A stretch of DNA of 54,788 bases from an uncultured bacterium (GTDB lineage Bacteria > Acidobacteriota > Thermoanaerobaculia > Thermoanaerobaculales > Thermoanaerobaculaceae). Where the stretch lies: the NCBI GenBank assembly GCA_937924755.1, contig CALEVZ010000005.1, forward strand, positions 86,609-141,396, read 5' to 3'. The notes under the pieces were generated by a model. That model did no database searches and was not told the origin of the DNA. It saw only the letters and a list, made by a program, of their open reading frames with translations. This document shows, in pieces, positions 1 through 10,202 of the stretch. A program made the translations under genes and the position numbers. The stretch's first letter is position 1, and each line of letters starts with the position of its first letter.

Positions 1-3000
1 GTCGTCGCGGGAGTCGTAGGCCAGGCCCGCCCCCAGGTAGGGCAGAGTGAGGGTGATGTCCAGAGGGAAGAAGTCGGTGCGCTCGAACAGATGGGTCCGT
101 TGCCAGCGGCCGTAGGTGCGCGCCAGCCAGTGCTTGCCCAGTGGCCGGGAGAGCTGGAAGGTGAAGCGGGTGGAGTCCTCGACCAGTTCGGGCAGAAACT
201 CCTCGCCCGGGGTGATGCGCCGCCGCAGTTCCAGGTAGGTTTCCGAGAGGACTCCGGTGCCCAGGAGGTCGGGGGCGCTGAGGTAGAGGCGGCCAGCGCG
301 GGTGGTGGAGTCGAACAGACCGCGGGCGCCGAAGGTGAGGGCTCGCCCCAACAGATTGCGGTCCAGGTAGTCCACCACCCCCGCGGCTCCCCGCGAGGAC
401 TCCCACCGCACCCCGTAGGCGAGGGAGATGGGCGGGCGCTCCTCCAGCCGGTAGCGCACGGTGGCCGCGCCGGTCGGGTCTCGCACCACCTCGTCGGTGA
501 CGCCGGCGAACAGCCCGGTGCCCAGCAGGCGACGGCGACCCTCGCGCACCACGTCCAGGCGCAGGGGCTCACCCACCCTCACCCCGGCCAGCCGAAGGGC
601 AATGGCCGGCGAGGTGCGCCGTGAGTCGGCCAGCTCCACCGCCGCCACAGAAAAGGCGGACCCCGGCGAGATCTCGAAAGTGACCGTCATCGCCAGGGGG
701 TCGACGGGATCCGGGGTGAGCTCGGGCCGCACCTGCACGTCGGGATGGCCACGGGCCCGGTACCACTCGGCGATGCGCACCGCTCCCGCTGCCGCCTCAT
801 CGCGGCGCGCCGGACCACCCGCCGTCAACCCGACAAGCGTCTCCAGGTGAGCAAGATCCTCCTGGCGCGCACCGACGACCTGCACCTTGACGAGGTGCTG
901 GCGGGGGCCGGGATCCACGGTGACGGTGAGTCGTTCCCCATTTTCGTCCAGGGTTCGGCCGAGCACCCGGCCCGCCGGGTAGCCCAGCGTCGCCAAGGTG
1001 GCGAGGAGGCGCCGGTCCGCCTCCGGCAGCCCGGCGGCCAGTTCCATCAGCTCCACGGTACCGGCAAAGGCGGCGAGGAGGTGAGGCTCTACGTCGTCTT
1101 CCACCCCGGCCACGTGAGTCTGCTTTAGGGAGTCCAGGCGCCGTCCCGGGGTACTGGCGATGGTGACGGTGCGCGGGTGTTGGGGCGTGGCCGGCGCTGC
1201 GGTGACGGTGACCTGGGGCTCCACGTAGGCCAGACTGCGCCACACACGCACCGCCGCCAGGCGCATCTCTTCGAGAGACTGGGCTTCCCAGACGCCGGCG
1301 CGGTAGAGCGAGGTGATGAGGGGGCGGGCGCCGGCGGGGGGCAGCTCACCGGCGAACGCAATGGATACCGGGGCCCCGGGGTCAATGATCACGTGCAGGT
1401 CGACGCGCGCCCGACGGCCGATCACCGGCCGCGCCTCCACCTGGACGTCGGCGTCGGGGTAGCCCAGCTGGCGCAGCTGGTACTCCAGTTCCAGCTCGAG
1501 ATCCAGCTCCACCCCCTCGGGCAAAAGGTCGCCGCGGGCCAGGCCCATCGTCCGGCGCAGGCGGCCGCGCGGCAGCTCGGGCGGTGTCTCCAGGACGAGG
1601 CGGCGCAGGGCGGGGCGGGGGGTCTCCTGGCGCCGACGGGTGCCGCCCAGCTCCAGGGCCTGCTGCAGGGTGGCGCCGCTGTTGCCCTCGTCGTTGGTGA
1701 AGATCTGGGCGGTGAGGGTGGGCAGGCGAGGGAGGTTGTGCAGGTCGAGCAGATAGGTTTGCCGCTCGGCATTGCGCAGATCCAGCGACACGGCAAAGGC
1801 CACGGTGGGGCTCACGTCCCGGGCCACGGTGAGGCGGGCCGAGGGGTCGGCTTCTCCGAATACGAGCACGGGCTCCAAGGAGATGCGCGCCGCCCCTCCC
1901 AGCGATTCGGACAAGGAGGAGGCGATGGTGCCTCCCACGGCTCCGGCCGCCGCGGTGGCCAGGGCCGCCTCCAGCCCGGCCCCCGTCGGGCCGGCGTCGG
2001 CCTCCAGCAGAGCCAGCGCTCCGGCGCTGCCCCGTCCGATGCTGGGATCGTCCAGGGAGGAGGTGACGGATACCTCCAACTGAGGGTCGGTGAGCGGATT
2101 TCCGGTGAACGTGGCGATCGCCCGGTCCAGGCGCAGGGTCTGGCCCAGGGCGCGCACCAGTCCGCCGGGGTCGACGCTCACCACCCCCTCCAGATGGGGG
2201 GCCCAGGCGGTGCCGCGGATGAACAGGTCGTCCCAGCGCAGGCGCAGGTCGGCCAGGTTGTTGCGCACCCGTACGCCGTCCTCGGTGCGCACGGCGATGT
2301 CCAGATCGATGAGGTCCAGCTCGCCCCCAGCGGTGCCGGCGGTGGTGGAGGGGGCGAGGAGGAAGGGCAGCAGCTCGTGGCGCAGGGACAGGGGGCGGTC
2401 CAGGCGGCCGCGGGACACCGTCATCGTGCCGTGGATGCGGCTGCGCCCCTCGGGGGGGAGCTCGGCCACCAGCTGGCCGTCCAGCTGCACCAGCACCCCG
2501 AAATCCAGGCGGAAGCGGGTGCCGGCAAGCTCCACCTGGGCTTCGCTGCGGCCGTCGGCCGACCTGGATCCGACCACCCCCAGCCGGCCGCCGTTGAGGG
2601 TGCCACTGGCAGAAAAGAGGGCGTCGCCGGTGGCGGTGATGCCAGCGTCAGCCTTGAGCCCATCCAGCCGGGCGGCGTAGGGGGTAGGCCAGAAGAAGCT
2701 GGCGGCGGAGGCGTCCAGGGTAAGCCCCGCGCGGGGAGAGGCGGGAGTCCCGGAGAGCTGGGCGTCCAGGTGCACCGGCCCACTGGCCGCCGCCCCGGCC
2801 AGGTACGGCTGCATGAGGGCCGCCTCCAAGGTGCCCTGCGCCCGGCCGGCGAGGCTTTGCACCGCGGCGATGGGCGGATCCTCGGCTGGGCGCCAGCCGG
2901 GCGCCAGGGTCGCCTCGCCCACCACCTCCAGGGTGGTGCCGGCGGCGGTGAGGGCCACCGGGGCCAGAGTGGCGCGATGGCCGTCCAGCGCCAGCCGCAC

Positions 3001-5154
3001 CTCCTCGGCCCTCGCCAGCGCCCCCTGGCGACCGTCCACCTGAAGTCGCGAGAAGATCACTTCCCCCGTGGCGGAGGTGGGGTTGGCGGGATCGAGCACC
3101 GCCGCGGCGGTGATGCCGGCGGTCAGTCGCTCGGGCCGGTCCAGATCAGGAAGGAGGGAAGCCAGGGCGCAGCTGTCCAGGGAGGGGAGGGCGAACTGGA
3201 GAACCACGGGGCCGTCCTGCTGGTGGACGGGTAGCCGATCCAGGGCCTCGCCCAGCAGGGGCCGCAGGGCGCCCAGGGGCACGCTGGCCGCCAGCCACGC
3301 CGGGCCGGTCACCGTGTCGGCGCGGGGCACCGCCACTTCGAGAACTCCGTTCTCGAGGTGCACTTGCACCTGGGCCTCGTCGACGCCCGGGGCCGGCCTT
3401 CGAAGTTCAAGATCAGACATGACGTGGGTGATGGGCGGGGAAAGCGAGGCGGTGAGGGTGCCGGCGGCGAACCGCTCGCCCAGCAGGGCGGCCAGGCGAT
3501 CCAGGCGCAGCTCCCGCCCGTCACTCTCGCCCGCGAGGTGCAGGTAGTCCACCACCGGCTCGCCGGCACCCAGCGCCGCCGCGTCCAGGGTGAAGCGGGC
3601 GAGGAAATCCCCGGGAGTGCCGCTCACGTGAAGCCGGGCCGACACCGTGCCGGTGACGCCCTCGGCGAGCGGCTCGAGCCGCAGGGCGTCAGCCTGGATC
3701 TCCACCTCGCCGGTGAGGGCAGCGGGGCGGCCCTGCCCGCTCACCTCCACCAGCTGCCCCGGGCCGGGGTGCCAGGTCGCCCTCGCCCGCACCTCGGGGT
3801 CGACGGCGGCGCCGTCCAGGCGGGCGGAGAGCTGCAGGCCCCCCCGCAGGGGCACCTGGGGGGGCGGGGCAGGCACCAGGCCGGGCCAGCGGCGGCGCAG
3901 CTCGGCCACCGCTTGCGCCACCTCGGGTTCTTCCACCTCGAGGGTGAGGCCGTCCAGGTGCGCCTCCACGGGAGCGGACAAGTCGGCCAGGGCCACGCGC
4001 CCGTGCAGCCGCCGCCGCCCCGGCAAGGCGGGCAGCAGAGTCGCGTCCACCATGATGGCCGCCGTGCCCTCCGCCACGCTCCCCTGCGCCTGCACCGTCA
4101 GCAGGCCCTCCTCGCCTCGCCGCCAGAGCGCGGTGGCCTCGCCTTCCCCCCGGGGCGCTGCCCCCTCGGGGAGGGCGAAGGACGCCGTGAGGGTAAGATC
4201 GACCTGGGTCCCTGAAAGTGCGAGGTCCCCGCCAAGGTCGGGTGGCAGAAAGGGGCGTGCCGCCGCCGGGGACACCCCGGTGGCCCGCAGTCGCAAGGTG
4301 CCGCGGGGCGCAGGGACAAAGAGCTCACCCTCGATCTCCAGCTCCCCCCCCAATTCCAGCTCGGGGGCGAGGGCAGCGGGGGTGGCGAGGAGCTGGAATC
4401 GGGCCTGGTGCTGCCCGCCGGGGGCGAGGTTCCCGTCGCCGGTGAGGGTGACCTCGAGGCCCGGCCCCCGGAGAGACCCCTGTTCCACTCGCCAGGGCCC
4501 CCCCGGTGTGACCTCGGCCCGGGCGGTGAGGGCAAAGCGCTGCTCCCCGACCCCTGGCCGGTCCAGCAGGAGCTGGTCCAGGTGGAGCGCGAGCCGGGCC
4601 GTGCCGTCCCGGAAGGAGCCCTCCACTGCGATATCCTCCGCCCGCCAGGAGCGCAGCTGGGCGCGCAGTGCCTTCGGGACCTCACCGCCCGAGATGGCGG
4701 CATCGACAACCACCAGTCGTTCCACTACCAGGGGGGGGAACCCGGCGGGCGGGCTGTCTCGGGGGGGCGTGGGCAGGGTCGGTAGCGGTGCCGACAGGTC
4801 CAGCTTTAGGCCCTCGAGGGAGAGCAGGCGGATCACCGGCGTGCCCCGCCACAAGGAGGCCAGCTCCACTGTCACTTGCGCCCGCTGGATGGTCAGCGCG
4901 GGCGCCGCCCCGGGCATTCCTGCCCGCACCCCGATGAGCGCCAAGTCCCGTGCCAGGGGACGCACGACGACGTCCTCGGCTCGTACCTCCAGACCGGTGC
5001 GCTGCTGAAGCGTCGCGGCTACCCGGGCCAGCACCGCCCGTCGCACGCCGGCACTGCGCCAGGCGAGGAGGGCCCCCAGCACCCCCACCCCCACCAGGAG
5101 GAGGAGCACCGCCGGGAGGAGCAGCGCCCGGCGCCAGCGTCGCCGACGAGCCAC
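1..5154 (-). CDS. TamB-Omp85 fusion: AsmA/TamB-type translocation module joined to POTRA repeats and an outer-membrane barrel (3' end outside window)
   Basis: One uninterrupted frame runs from a GTG at 5154 to the window edge, at least 1,718 codons. I chose 5154 over the GTG at 5160 because an AAGG lies six bases upstream. Residues about 6-28 are a hydrophobic anchor. About 30-800 is long, repetitive, beta-rich AsmA/TamB-like sequence. About 800-1150 resembles the conserved TamB (DUF490) C-terminal domain. From about 1175 to 1560 come some five POTRA-like repeats. From about 1570 Omp85 barrel strands begin, and the last visible residues include [11 protein letters not shown], the Omp85 'DTRD' motif. 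In Proteobacteria TamB (inner membrane, periplasm-spanning) and TamA (POTRA plus barrel) are separate proteins inserting outer-membrane proteins or moving lipids; here both halves are in one chain. The remaining barrel strands lie beyond the window. The domain order is read directly; the function is inferred. Confidence 0.85.
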   Translation of the reverse strand, partial: MARRRRWRRALLLPAVLLLLVGVGVLGALLAWRSAGVRRAVLARVAATLQQRTGLEVRAEDVVVRPLARDLALIGVRAGMPGAAPALTIQRAQVTVELASLWRGTPVIRLLSLEGLKLDLSAPLPTLPTPPRDSPPAGFPPLVVERLVVVDAAISGGEVPKALRAQLRSWRAEDIAVEGSFRDGTARLALHLDQLLLDRPGVGEQRFALTARAEVTPGGPWRVEQGSLRGPGLEVTLTGDGNLAPGGQHQARFQLLATPAALAPELELGGELEIEGELFVPAPRGTLRLRATGVSPAAARPFLPPDLGGDLALSGTQVDLTLTASFALPEGAAPRGEGEATALWRRGEEGLLTVQAQGSVAEGTAAIMVDATLLPALPGRRRLHGRVALADLSAPVEAHLDGLTLEVEEPEVAQAVAELRRRWPGLVPAPPPQVPLRGGLQLSARLDGAAVDPEVRARATWHPGPGQLVEVSGQGRPAALTGEVEIQADALRLEPLAEGVTGTVSARLHVSGTPGDFLARFTLDAAALGAGEPVVDYLHLAGESDGRELRLDRLAALLGERFAAGTLTASLSPPITHVMSDLELRRPAPGVDEAQVQVHLENGVLEVAVPRADTVTGPAWLAASVPLGALRPLLGEALDRLPVHQQDGPVVLQFALPSLDSCALASLLPDLDRPERLTAGITAAAVLDPANPTSATGEVIFSRLQVDGRQGALARAEEVRLALDGHRATLAPVALTAAGTTLEVVGEATLAPGWRPAEDPPIAAVQSLAGRAQGTLEAALMQPYLAGAAASGPVHLDAQLSGTPASPRAGLTLDASAASFFWPTPYAARLDGLKADAGITATGDALFSASGTLNGGRLGVVGSRSADGRSEAQVELAGTRFRLDFGVLVQLDGQLVAELPPEGRSRIHGTMTVSRGRLDRPLSLRHELLPFLLAPSTTAGTAGGELDLIDLDIAVRTEDGVRVRNNLADLRLRWDDLFIRGTAWAPHLEGVVSVDPGGLVRALGQTLRLDRAIATFTGNPLTDPQLEVSVTSSLDDPSIGRGSAGALALLEADAGPTGAGLEAALATAAAGAVGGTIASSLSESLGGAARISLEPVLVFGEADPSARLTVARDVSPTVAFAVSLDLRNAERQTYLLDLHNLPRLPTLTAQIFTNDEGNSGATLQQALELGGTRRRQETPRPALRRLVLETPPELPRGRLRRTMGLARGDLLPEGVELDLELELEYQLRQLGYPDADVQVEARPVIGRRARVDLHVIIDPGAPVSIAFAGELPPAGARPLITSLYRAGVWEAQSLEEMRLAAVRVWRSLAYVEPQVTVTAAPATPQHPRTVTIASTPGRRLDSLKQTHVAGVEDDVEPHLLAAFAGTVELMELAAGLPEADRRLLATLATLGYPAGRVLGRTLDENGERLTVTVDPGPRQHLVKVQVVGARQEDLAHLETLVGLTAGGPARRDEAAAGAVRIAEWYRARGHPDVQVRPELTPDPVDPLAMTVTFEISPGSAFSVAAVELADSRRTSPAIALRLAGVRVGEPLRLDVVREGRRRLLGTGLFAGVTDEVVRDPTGAATVRYRLEERPPISLAYGVRWESSRGAAGVVDYLDRNLLGRALTFGARGLFDSTTRAGRLYLSAPDLLGTGVLSETYLELRRRITPGEEFLPELVEDSTRFTFQLSRPLGKHWLARTYGRWQRTHLFERTDFFPLDITLTLPYLGAGLAYDSRDD

Positions 5155-5209
5155 GACCACCCTTGTATGGTAACGGTTCCCTCTCGCTCCCCGCAGTGGG
5201 TGGATCCTG

Positions 5210-5218
5210 TGCTACTCT
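5210..5218 (+). promoter_or_regulatory. Extended -10 element, TGC-TACTCT
   Basis: A TGn extended -10 motif lies about 68 bases before the ATG at 5287, in the divergent region with the TamB fusion gene. The same TGTGC context occurs before the ferredoxin gene. No good -35 is visible. It is a weak prediction supported mainly by the shared motif. Confidence 0.3.
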
Positions 5219-5286
5219 CTGCGACAGGTTCTCGATCACGACAGGGAGCGGCCGCCCCCAGTGCCGGTCGCCCAGGAGGAAGAGAA

Positions 5287-5850
5287 ATGGTGGGATTTGA
5301 GGCGTTGTGGCTGCCGGTGCTGCTCTCAGCGGTGGCGGTGTTTATCCTGAGCTCCATCATCCACATGGCAACGCCCTGGCACAAGGGGGATTACCGGCGA
5401 CTGCCGGAGGAGGACAAGGTGCTGGATGCGCTGCGGCCTTTCCGCATCCCGCCGGGGGACTACATGGCGCCGCGGGCTTCCAGCATGGCCGAGCGGACAT
5501 CGCCGGCCTTCGAGGAAAAACTCAAGCGGGGGCCGGTGCTGATGATGACCGTCATGCCCTCGGGCGCCTCGGGAATGGGCGCCAGTCTGGCCCTGTGGTT
5601 CCTCTTTTCGCTCATCGTCGGGGTGTTCGCCGCCTACGTGGCGGGGCGGGCGCTGCCGCCCGGGGCAAGCTACCTGCAGGTGTTTCGCTTCGTCGGGGTG
5701 ACGGCGTTCCTGGGGTACTCCCTGGCGCTGTGGGAGATGTCCATCTGGTACAAGCGCTCCTGGGTGACCTCCCTGAAGAGCACCATCGATGGGTTGATCT
5801 ACGCCCTTTTCACCGCCGGCGTGTTCGGCTGGCTGTGGCCGCGGGGGTAA
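5287..5850 (+). CDS. Small integral membrane protein of unknown function
   Basis: The product is 187 residues. The ATG at 5287 follows AGGAGGAAG, a good ribosome binding site. A hydrophobic segment lies at residues 6-25, followed by a cytoplasm-like stretch containing ATPWHKGDY and a charged region up to about residue 78. Three further membrane segments lie at about 90-115, 128-150 and 165-185, so four in total. I do not recognise a named family; the MATPWH(K)xDY motif and overall layout are seen in uncharacterised membrane proteins of Acidobacteria-like genomes. It is divergent from the TamB fusion gene and stands alone, so context gives no functional hint. Confidence 0.75.
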   Translation: MVGFEALWLPVLLSAVAVFILSSIIHMATPWHKGDYRRLPEEDKVLDALRPFRIPPGDYMAPRASSMAERTSPAFEEKLKRGPVLMMTVMPSGASGMGASLALWFLFSLIVGVFAAYVAGRALPPGASYLQVFRFVGVTAFLGYSLALWEMSIWYKRSWVTSLKSTIDGLIYALFTAGVFGWLWPRG

Positions 5851-5870
5851 GGCGCTCCCAGCGGGCGGTG

Positions 5871-5888
5871 GGCGGCAGCCCGGCCGCC
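5871..5888. terminator. GC hairpin between convergent genes
   Basis: GGCGGC (5871-5876) pairs with GCCGCC (5883-5888) across a six-base loop, 21 bases after the stop of the membrane-protein gene and just before the 3' end of the broken minus-strand gene. There is no T tract, so it may be only a weak or Rho-assisted bidirectional terminator. Confidence 0.35.
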
Positions 5889-5908
5889 GCCCGGCAGAGG
5901 AAGTGTTC

Positions 5909-7560
5909 CTACTGCAGATTGGGGGGGATGGTGGCGAGAGAGTTGGGCAGTCGCATGAGAGGGTCGGAGGTGCCCGGCTTGCCCTGTGCCGGGATGCCGT
6001 CGTTGATGGTGATGTAGGCGAAGTACGAGGTGTTGGTGTCGGGTGAGACCAGCTGCACCCACAGGCCGACGTTGGCCGCCTGGGCCGGGGTCAACCCCAT
6101 GTCGGTGAGCACGTCGTTGATCTGGAAGTAGCCGCTCGAGGGGCCGTAGGTCTTGGTCACCTGTGAAGGACTGCCATCCGGCGCGGCGGTCACCTTGATG
6201 GAGGTTCGCGCCCCGGCGTTGTGGCGGGGGATGTACCCCAGGTTGATCCGCCCCTGCCCGCCGGGCACCGCAACGAAGCGGGAGGTGCTCGCGGTGTCGC
6301 AGTGGTAAAGGAAGGGGACGTCCATGCCGCAGGTGCTGGAGGAGGCCTGGTTGTACACCTTCAGCTGTAGCCAGCGGTAGCTGCCGCGCAGGTGGTAGAA
6401 GTAGTGGAACTGCTAAAAGACCAGGAAGAACCCTTTCTCGCTTGTTGTGACCCCGAACAGCGACTCCAGGGTGTTGTCCAACATCTGGGTGCCTACGGCG
6501 CGACCACGAGCTGCTTGCTGGCGCTGGGGGTGCCGCTGTTGTTGCCCTCCTTGTAGTGGAAGAGGTGGCAACAGGGCATGTGGCAGCCGTTGAACACCGA
6601 CAGGAACGTTCGCCACTGACTGCCCCCGGCGCCTGCGAGCTTGGCAATGTTGGGCGCCCAGACGCGGCTGTAGATACCGGCGCTGCTGCCGGTGTCGGTG
6701 CAGTTGGGGTCGAACGCCGCCTGCAGATCGGTCATCGGGGTGCCGGCGGCATCGGTGACGAAGCGCACCGAGAACGACTTGGTCACATCGTCGGGGTTGG
6801 AGGAGCTGGAAGATCCGAGCTTGGGGAAGGGGTGCTTGAAGACGAGGAGGTTCCACCCCTGCCGGAGGTTGACCGGTGCCTTGTACTCGTCGGCGGTGTA
6901 GGTCCTGGCGCCGCCGCTGGTGCGCTGCAGCACCAGGGCGCCGTTGACCCACAGCTTGAAGTAGTCGTGCGCCCCCACCCACACTTGGCCGCTGCGGGCC
7001 GAGGGGGCGAAGATCCAGGTGACGAAATAGCGGGTGAGGTCCGTGTGATCGTAGTTTTAGCAGTAGCCGGTGGGAGTCTTAACGTATTCGCTGTAACCGT
7101 TCCGGGAGTAAGTCTGCACCCGCCCCTGGGAATCGGTCCAGTAGTTGACGTCGATGGACGGCGCCGACGAGCTGTTGGTCATTTTCTGATTGGAGCAGCG
7201 CCCGTCGATGTCCGCCTCGCCGACGCGATCCCCGTCGATGGCGCCCGGGATGACGTAGTAGTGGGTCAACCGGTGGTTGATGAACTGTTTCTGGTACAGC
7301 GGCGTGTTCATGGCGGACGCGGCGATCTCCTCGGCCGATCCGGCGGGGAGGAGGGGCGCGCCGATGATGGCAGCGAACTCCTCCGGGCTCACGCGACCGG
7401 CCAAGGCCTCCGCCAACAGCGCGGGCTGGGCGCGCTGCAGCATCTCGGGTGGACAGCGCGCCGGGAGATCCGCGGCGCTGCCGTGGGAGTGGGCAGAGGG
7501 AGCGCCCGTGACGAGGGCGGGAAGCAAAAACAGACATGCACATAGGGAAGGGCGACGCAT
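5909..7560 (-). pseudogene. Broken gene for a large secreted protein (two in-frame stops and a frameshift)
   Basis: The ATG at 7560 opens a signal peptide (MRRPSLCACLFLLPALVTG) and about 167 residues, then a TAA at 7057-7059. The same frame stays open and protein-like to a TAG at 6493, including VWVGAHDYFKLWVNG and WNLLVFKHPFP, a jelly-roll or PA14-like carbohydrate-binding pattern. Around 6495 sensible sequence switches to another frame (TQMLDNTLESLFGV), meets a TAG at 6413-6415, then continues as RWLQLKVYNQASSSTCGMDV to the stop at 5909. The intact product would be about 545 residues. The C-terminal part resembles adhesive or surface-exposed modules of secreted proteins in this type of genome. 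Three separate genes are less likely, since the second and third pieces lack ribosome binding sites and credible starts. The family is not identified. Sequencing error is an alternative. Confidence 0.6.
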
Positions 7561-7657
7561 GGCTGAGGCGTCTTTCGGAGGGTTTGCGAGCCCAATCTAC
7601 GCCGCGAGAATTGAGATTGTCATGTTTTCAACGTGCGATATTGCCCAGCAAACAGGG

Positions 7658-8542
7658 TCACGCGGCGGCCGCGACGAGGCCGCGGCGCAGGGTGATGAGA
7701 TCGATCTCCGGGGGAGAGCCGTAGCGCACCGGCAGTATCCCGCTTACCCCCACGCCCCGGGAGACGAAGAGGATGGCCTCGTCGCGCACGTAGGGGCCGA
7801 CGACGAAGGGGGTGGCCAGGCGGGCGAGGTTGAGGCGGCCGCCGGGATGGGTGATCTGGCCGCCGTGGGTGTGGCCGGAGAGGGTGATCTCCGCCCCCTG
7901 CTCGATGCCGCGTGGCCATCCGTTGGGCTGGTGGCACAGCAGCAGGCGGAGGTCAGCCGGGGTGGTGTGCAGCACGCCGAACTGCGGCCCCCACCCGGGG
8001 GGCGCGTCCACGTCGTCCACTCCCGCCACCAGCAGGCGGGCTTGCCCGCGCTCCAGCAGGGCGGCGCGGTTGACCAGCGGCGTGATACCCACGGCAGTCA
8101 GCGCCTCGATGGCGAGCTGCGCCCCGGCCATGTGGTCGTGGTTGCCCAGCACGCCGTACACCCCCAGGGGGGCGTCGAGCCCCGCGAAGCCGTGCACGAA
8201 GATGTCCGCGTCGACGTCGCGGCGGTCGAGCTGATCCCCGGTGAAGACCACCATGTCGGGAGCCAAAGCGTCGACCAGCTCGCGCACCCGCGCCAGGCGG
8301 GACGGGGGCATGTAGGTGCCGGCGTGGACGTCGGAGACTTGCACCAGGCGCAGCCCCTCGAACTCGATGGGCAGGGCCGGGTGCCGCAGGGTGACGATGC
8401 GCACCAGCGGCAGCTCCGACTCGGAGTGCCAGCGCGAGCGGACGTTGCGCAGGATGCGGCCGGGAAAGCGTCCATGCCGGAGTCGGGGGGGAAAATTGCT
8501 CTCCGTCAGATAGCTGACCGTACGCATGGCGGCTCGCCGCAC
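7658..8542 (-). CDS. Calcineurin-like metallophosphoesterase (YaeI-like)
   Basis: The product is 294 residues, or 289 if translation starts at the second ATG (8527). It carries the dinuclear-metal phosphoesterase motifs in order: SDVHAG (D-x-H, about residue 90), GDQLDRRD, GNHDH, LCHQPNGW and SGHTHGGQ near residue 223. This arrangement matches the YaeI/YkuE group of phosphodiesterases, some of which act on UDP-diacylglucosamine or other lipid-linked phosphoesters. No clear membrane anchor is present, unlike its relative at 10199. The substrate cannot be read from sequence. It is divergent from the FHA-PP2C gene with about 40 bp between starts, so the two may share a control region. Confidence 0.85.
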   Translation of the reverse strand: MRRAAMRTVSYLTESNFPPRLRHGRFPGRILRNVRSRWHSESELPLVRIVTLRHPALPIEFEGLRLVQVSDVHAGTYMPPSRLARVRELVDALAPDMVVFTGDQLDRRDVDADIFVHGFAGLDAPLGVYGVLGNHDHMAGAQLAIEALTAVGITPLVNRAALLERGQARLLVAGVDDVDAPPGWGPQFGVLHTTPADLRLLLCHQPNGWPRGIEQGAEITLSGHTHGGQITHPGGRLNLARLATPFVVGPYVRDEAILFVSRGVGVSGILPVRYGSPPEIDLITLRRGLVAAAA

Positions 8543-8570
8543 TGGCGAAGTGTAGCACGTCCTGATCCTC

Positions 8571-8579
8571 TGCTAAGAT
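8571..8579 (+). promoter_or_regulatory. Extended -10 element, TGC-TAAGAT
   Basis: TGC followed by TAAGAT ends four bases before the ATG at 8583. A start of transcription about seven bases downstream would fall at about 8586, just before the second in-frame ATG at 8589. This suggests a leaderless or near-leaderless mRNA; neither ATG has a Shine-Dalgarno sequence. Confidence 0.4.
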
Positions 8580-8582
8580 CCG

Positions 8583-10202
8583 ATGGCCATGTCAAAGGCC
8601 AGTGTCGGTGAGGCTCTGATGGTGGGCTTGCGGGGGGCGCCCGCCTTGGAGCGGCTGCGGATTGCAAGCGAGCGGGTGTTGGTGGGCCGCGATCCGGGGT
8701 GCGCCTTGGTTATTGCTGATCCGACTGTTTCGAGGAGACACGCCTATCTGTGGGTGGAGGATGGCCAGCTGGTGGTGGAGGACGCCGGCTCCTCGGGCGG
8801 GACGTACGTCAATGGGGTGCGCGTCGAGCGCCAGGTGGTGCTGCCCGGCGACTCCCTGCGCTTTGGCGTGCGCGCCGCCTACTCGGTGGAAATCGACGGT
8901 GCGTCCAGCGCCCTGGGCCGCGCCGCCCTGGCCGCCGGCGCGGACACCTTCCGCCACCTCAACATGCTGTTGGACGTGGCGCGCACCCTCAACTCCACGA
9001 CGGTCCTGTCGGAGGTGCTGGAGGTGGTGCTGCAGGCGGCGGTCCGCCTGGTGGCCGCCGATCAGGGGTGCGTGGTGCTCCGCGACGAGCAGGGGCAGCG
9101 GCGCATCGCCGCCGTGCACCCGGCCCACCAGTCGGAAACCAGCTGGGGTGAGGAGAGCACGCTCCTGGATCGCGCCATGGCCGAGCGTCGGACCATCACC
9201 GCGGAGGCGGGGACCAACCCCGACATGTCGGCGATTGTCCGGGGGTTTACCTCGGCGGTAGCGACCCCTTTGCTGGTGGCCCGGCGTCACCTGGGGACCG
9301 GCGGCCGGGACTCCTCCTTCGCCGCCAGAGTGGAGGTGCTGGGGGGGATCCTGCTGGAGCGCCGCGGGGTGGCCACCAGCTTTCGCAGCGAGGAGCTGGC
9401 CGTCTTCGAGTCCCTCGCTGCCGATGCGGCGGTGGCCATCGACAGCGCCCGCCTGTACCGGGAATCCCGCGCCAAGGCGCGCATCGAGCACGAAATGGAG
9501 CTGGCCCGCACCATCCAGCGGGCGCTGCTGCAGCAGCCTCCGGGGACGGCCTTCTGTGATGTATGCGCCCTCTCCGCCGCGGCGCGCACGGTGGGGGGTG
9601 ACCTCTACCACGGCTTCCTCCGGCACGACGGCACCCTCGCTGTGGCGGTGGGCGATGTGGCGGGCAAGGGCGTGGCGGCGGCGCTGATCATGGCCATGGC
9701 CCAGGGACTGCTGGCCATGCTGCACGACCTGGGGGTGCCGTTGAACGAGCTGGCGCACGCCCTCAACCGCAACCTGGCGCGATTCAACCCCGGCAACCGC
9801 TTCCTCACCCTGGCGATGGCGCTGATTGCCGCGGACGGCCGGGCGGAGGTGCTCAACGCCGGCCATTGCCCGGCGGCTGTGCTGCGCCGCGGCGGCCACG
9901 TGGAGCTGGTTCCCCCCGGCGGCGCCATTCTGGGCATCTTGGACGGGCTCGAGTGGGAGACGTCGGTGCTGCGTCTGGGCAAGGGCGACGCCCTGGTGTT
10001 GTACTCCGACGGGATCGTGGAGTCGTTTGCCCCGGACGGGTCGATGTTCGGCGAGGAGGGGGTGCGCAAGGCTCTGCAGGCCCGCGCCGGCCTGGCGCCG
10101 CCGGCCATCGCCGAAGGGCTGATGATCGCCGCCTCCAACCATCGGCATGGCGGAGATCCGGACGACGATGTGACGATTCTGGTCGCTTCCTACCGCGGTT
10201 AG
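8583..10202 (+). CDS. FHA-GAF-PP2C (SpoIIE/RsbU-type) protein serine phosphatase
   Basis: The product is 539 residues (537 from the ATG at 8589). Residues about 25-105 are an FHA domain (VGRDPGC, SRRHAYLW, GSSGGTYVNG), which binds phosphothreonine. About 118-295 is a GAF sensor domain. About 310-538 is a PP2C/SpoIIE phosphatase with GDLYHGF, GDVAGKGVAAALIMA, NAGHCP, YSDGIVES and DDDVTIL, including the acidic residues that bind metal. Such proteins usually dephosphorylate anti-anti-sigma (STAS) factors in partner-switching pathways. No STAS or RsbW-like kinase gene lies nearby, so the partner is elsewhere. It overlaps the convergent metallophosphoesterase gene by four bases. Confidence 0.9.
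   Translation: MAMSKASVGEALMVGLRGAPALERLRIASERVLVGRDPGCALVIADPTVSRRHAYLWVEDGQLVVEDAGSSGGTYVNGVRVERQVVLPGDSLRFGVRAAYSVEIDGASSALGRAALAAGADTFRHLNMLLDVARTLNSTTVLSEVLEVVLQAAVRLVAADQGCVVLRDEQGQRRIAAVHPAHQSETSWGEESTLLDRAMAERRTITAEAGTNPDMSAIVRGFTSAVATPLLVARRHLGTGGRDSSFAARVEVLGGILLERRGVATSFRSEELAVFESLAADAAVAIDSARLYRESRAKARIEHEMELARTIQRALLQQPPGTAFCDVCALSAAARTVGGDLYHGFLRHDGTLAVAVGDVAGKGVAAALIMAMAQGLLAMLHDLGVPLNELAHALNRNLARFNPGNRFLTLAMALIAADGRAEVLNAGHCPAAVLRRGGHVELVPPGGAILGILDGLEWETSVLRLGKGDALVLYSDGIVESFAPDGSMFGEEGVRKALQARAGLAPPAIAEGLMIAASNHRHGGDPDDDVTILVASYRG

Noticed and set aside
1177-3234. Long open plus-strand frame (685 codons) opposite the TamB fusion gene
   Set aside because: Composition is Gly/Arg/Gln-rich without domains, and the minus-strand frame has recognisable TamB and POTRA sequence. 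High GC content produces such antisense frames.
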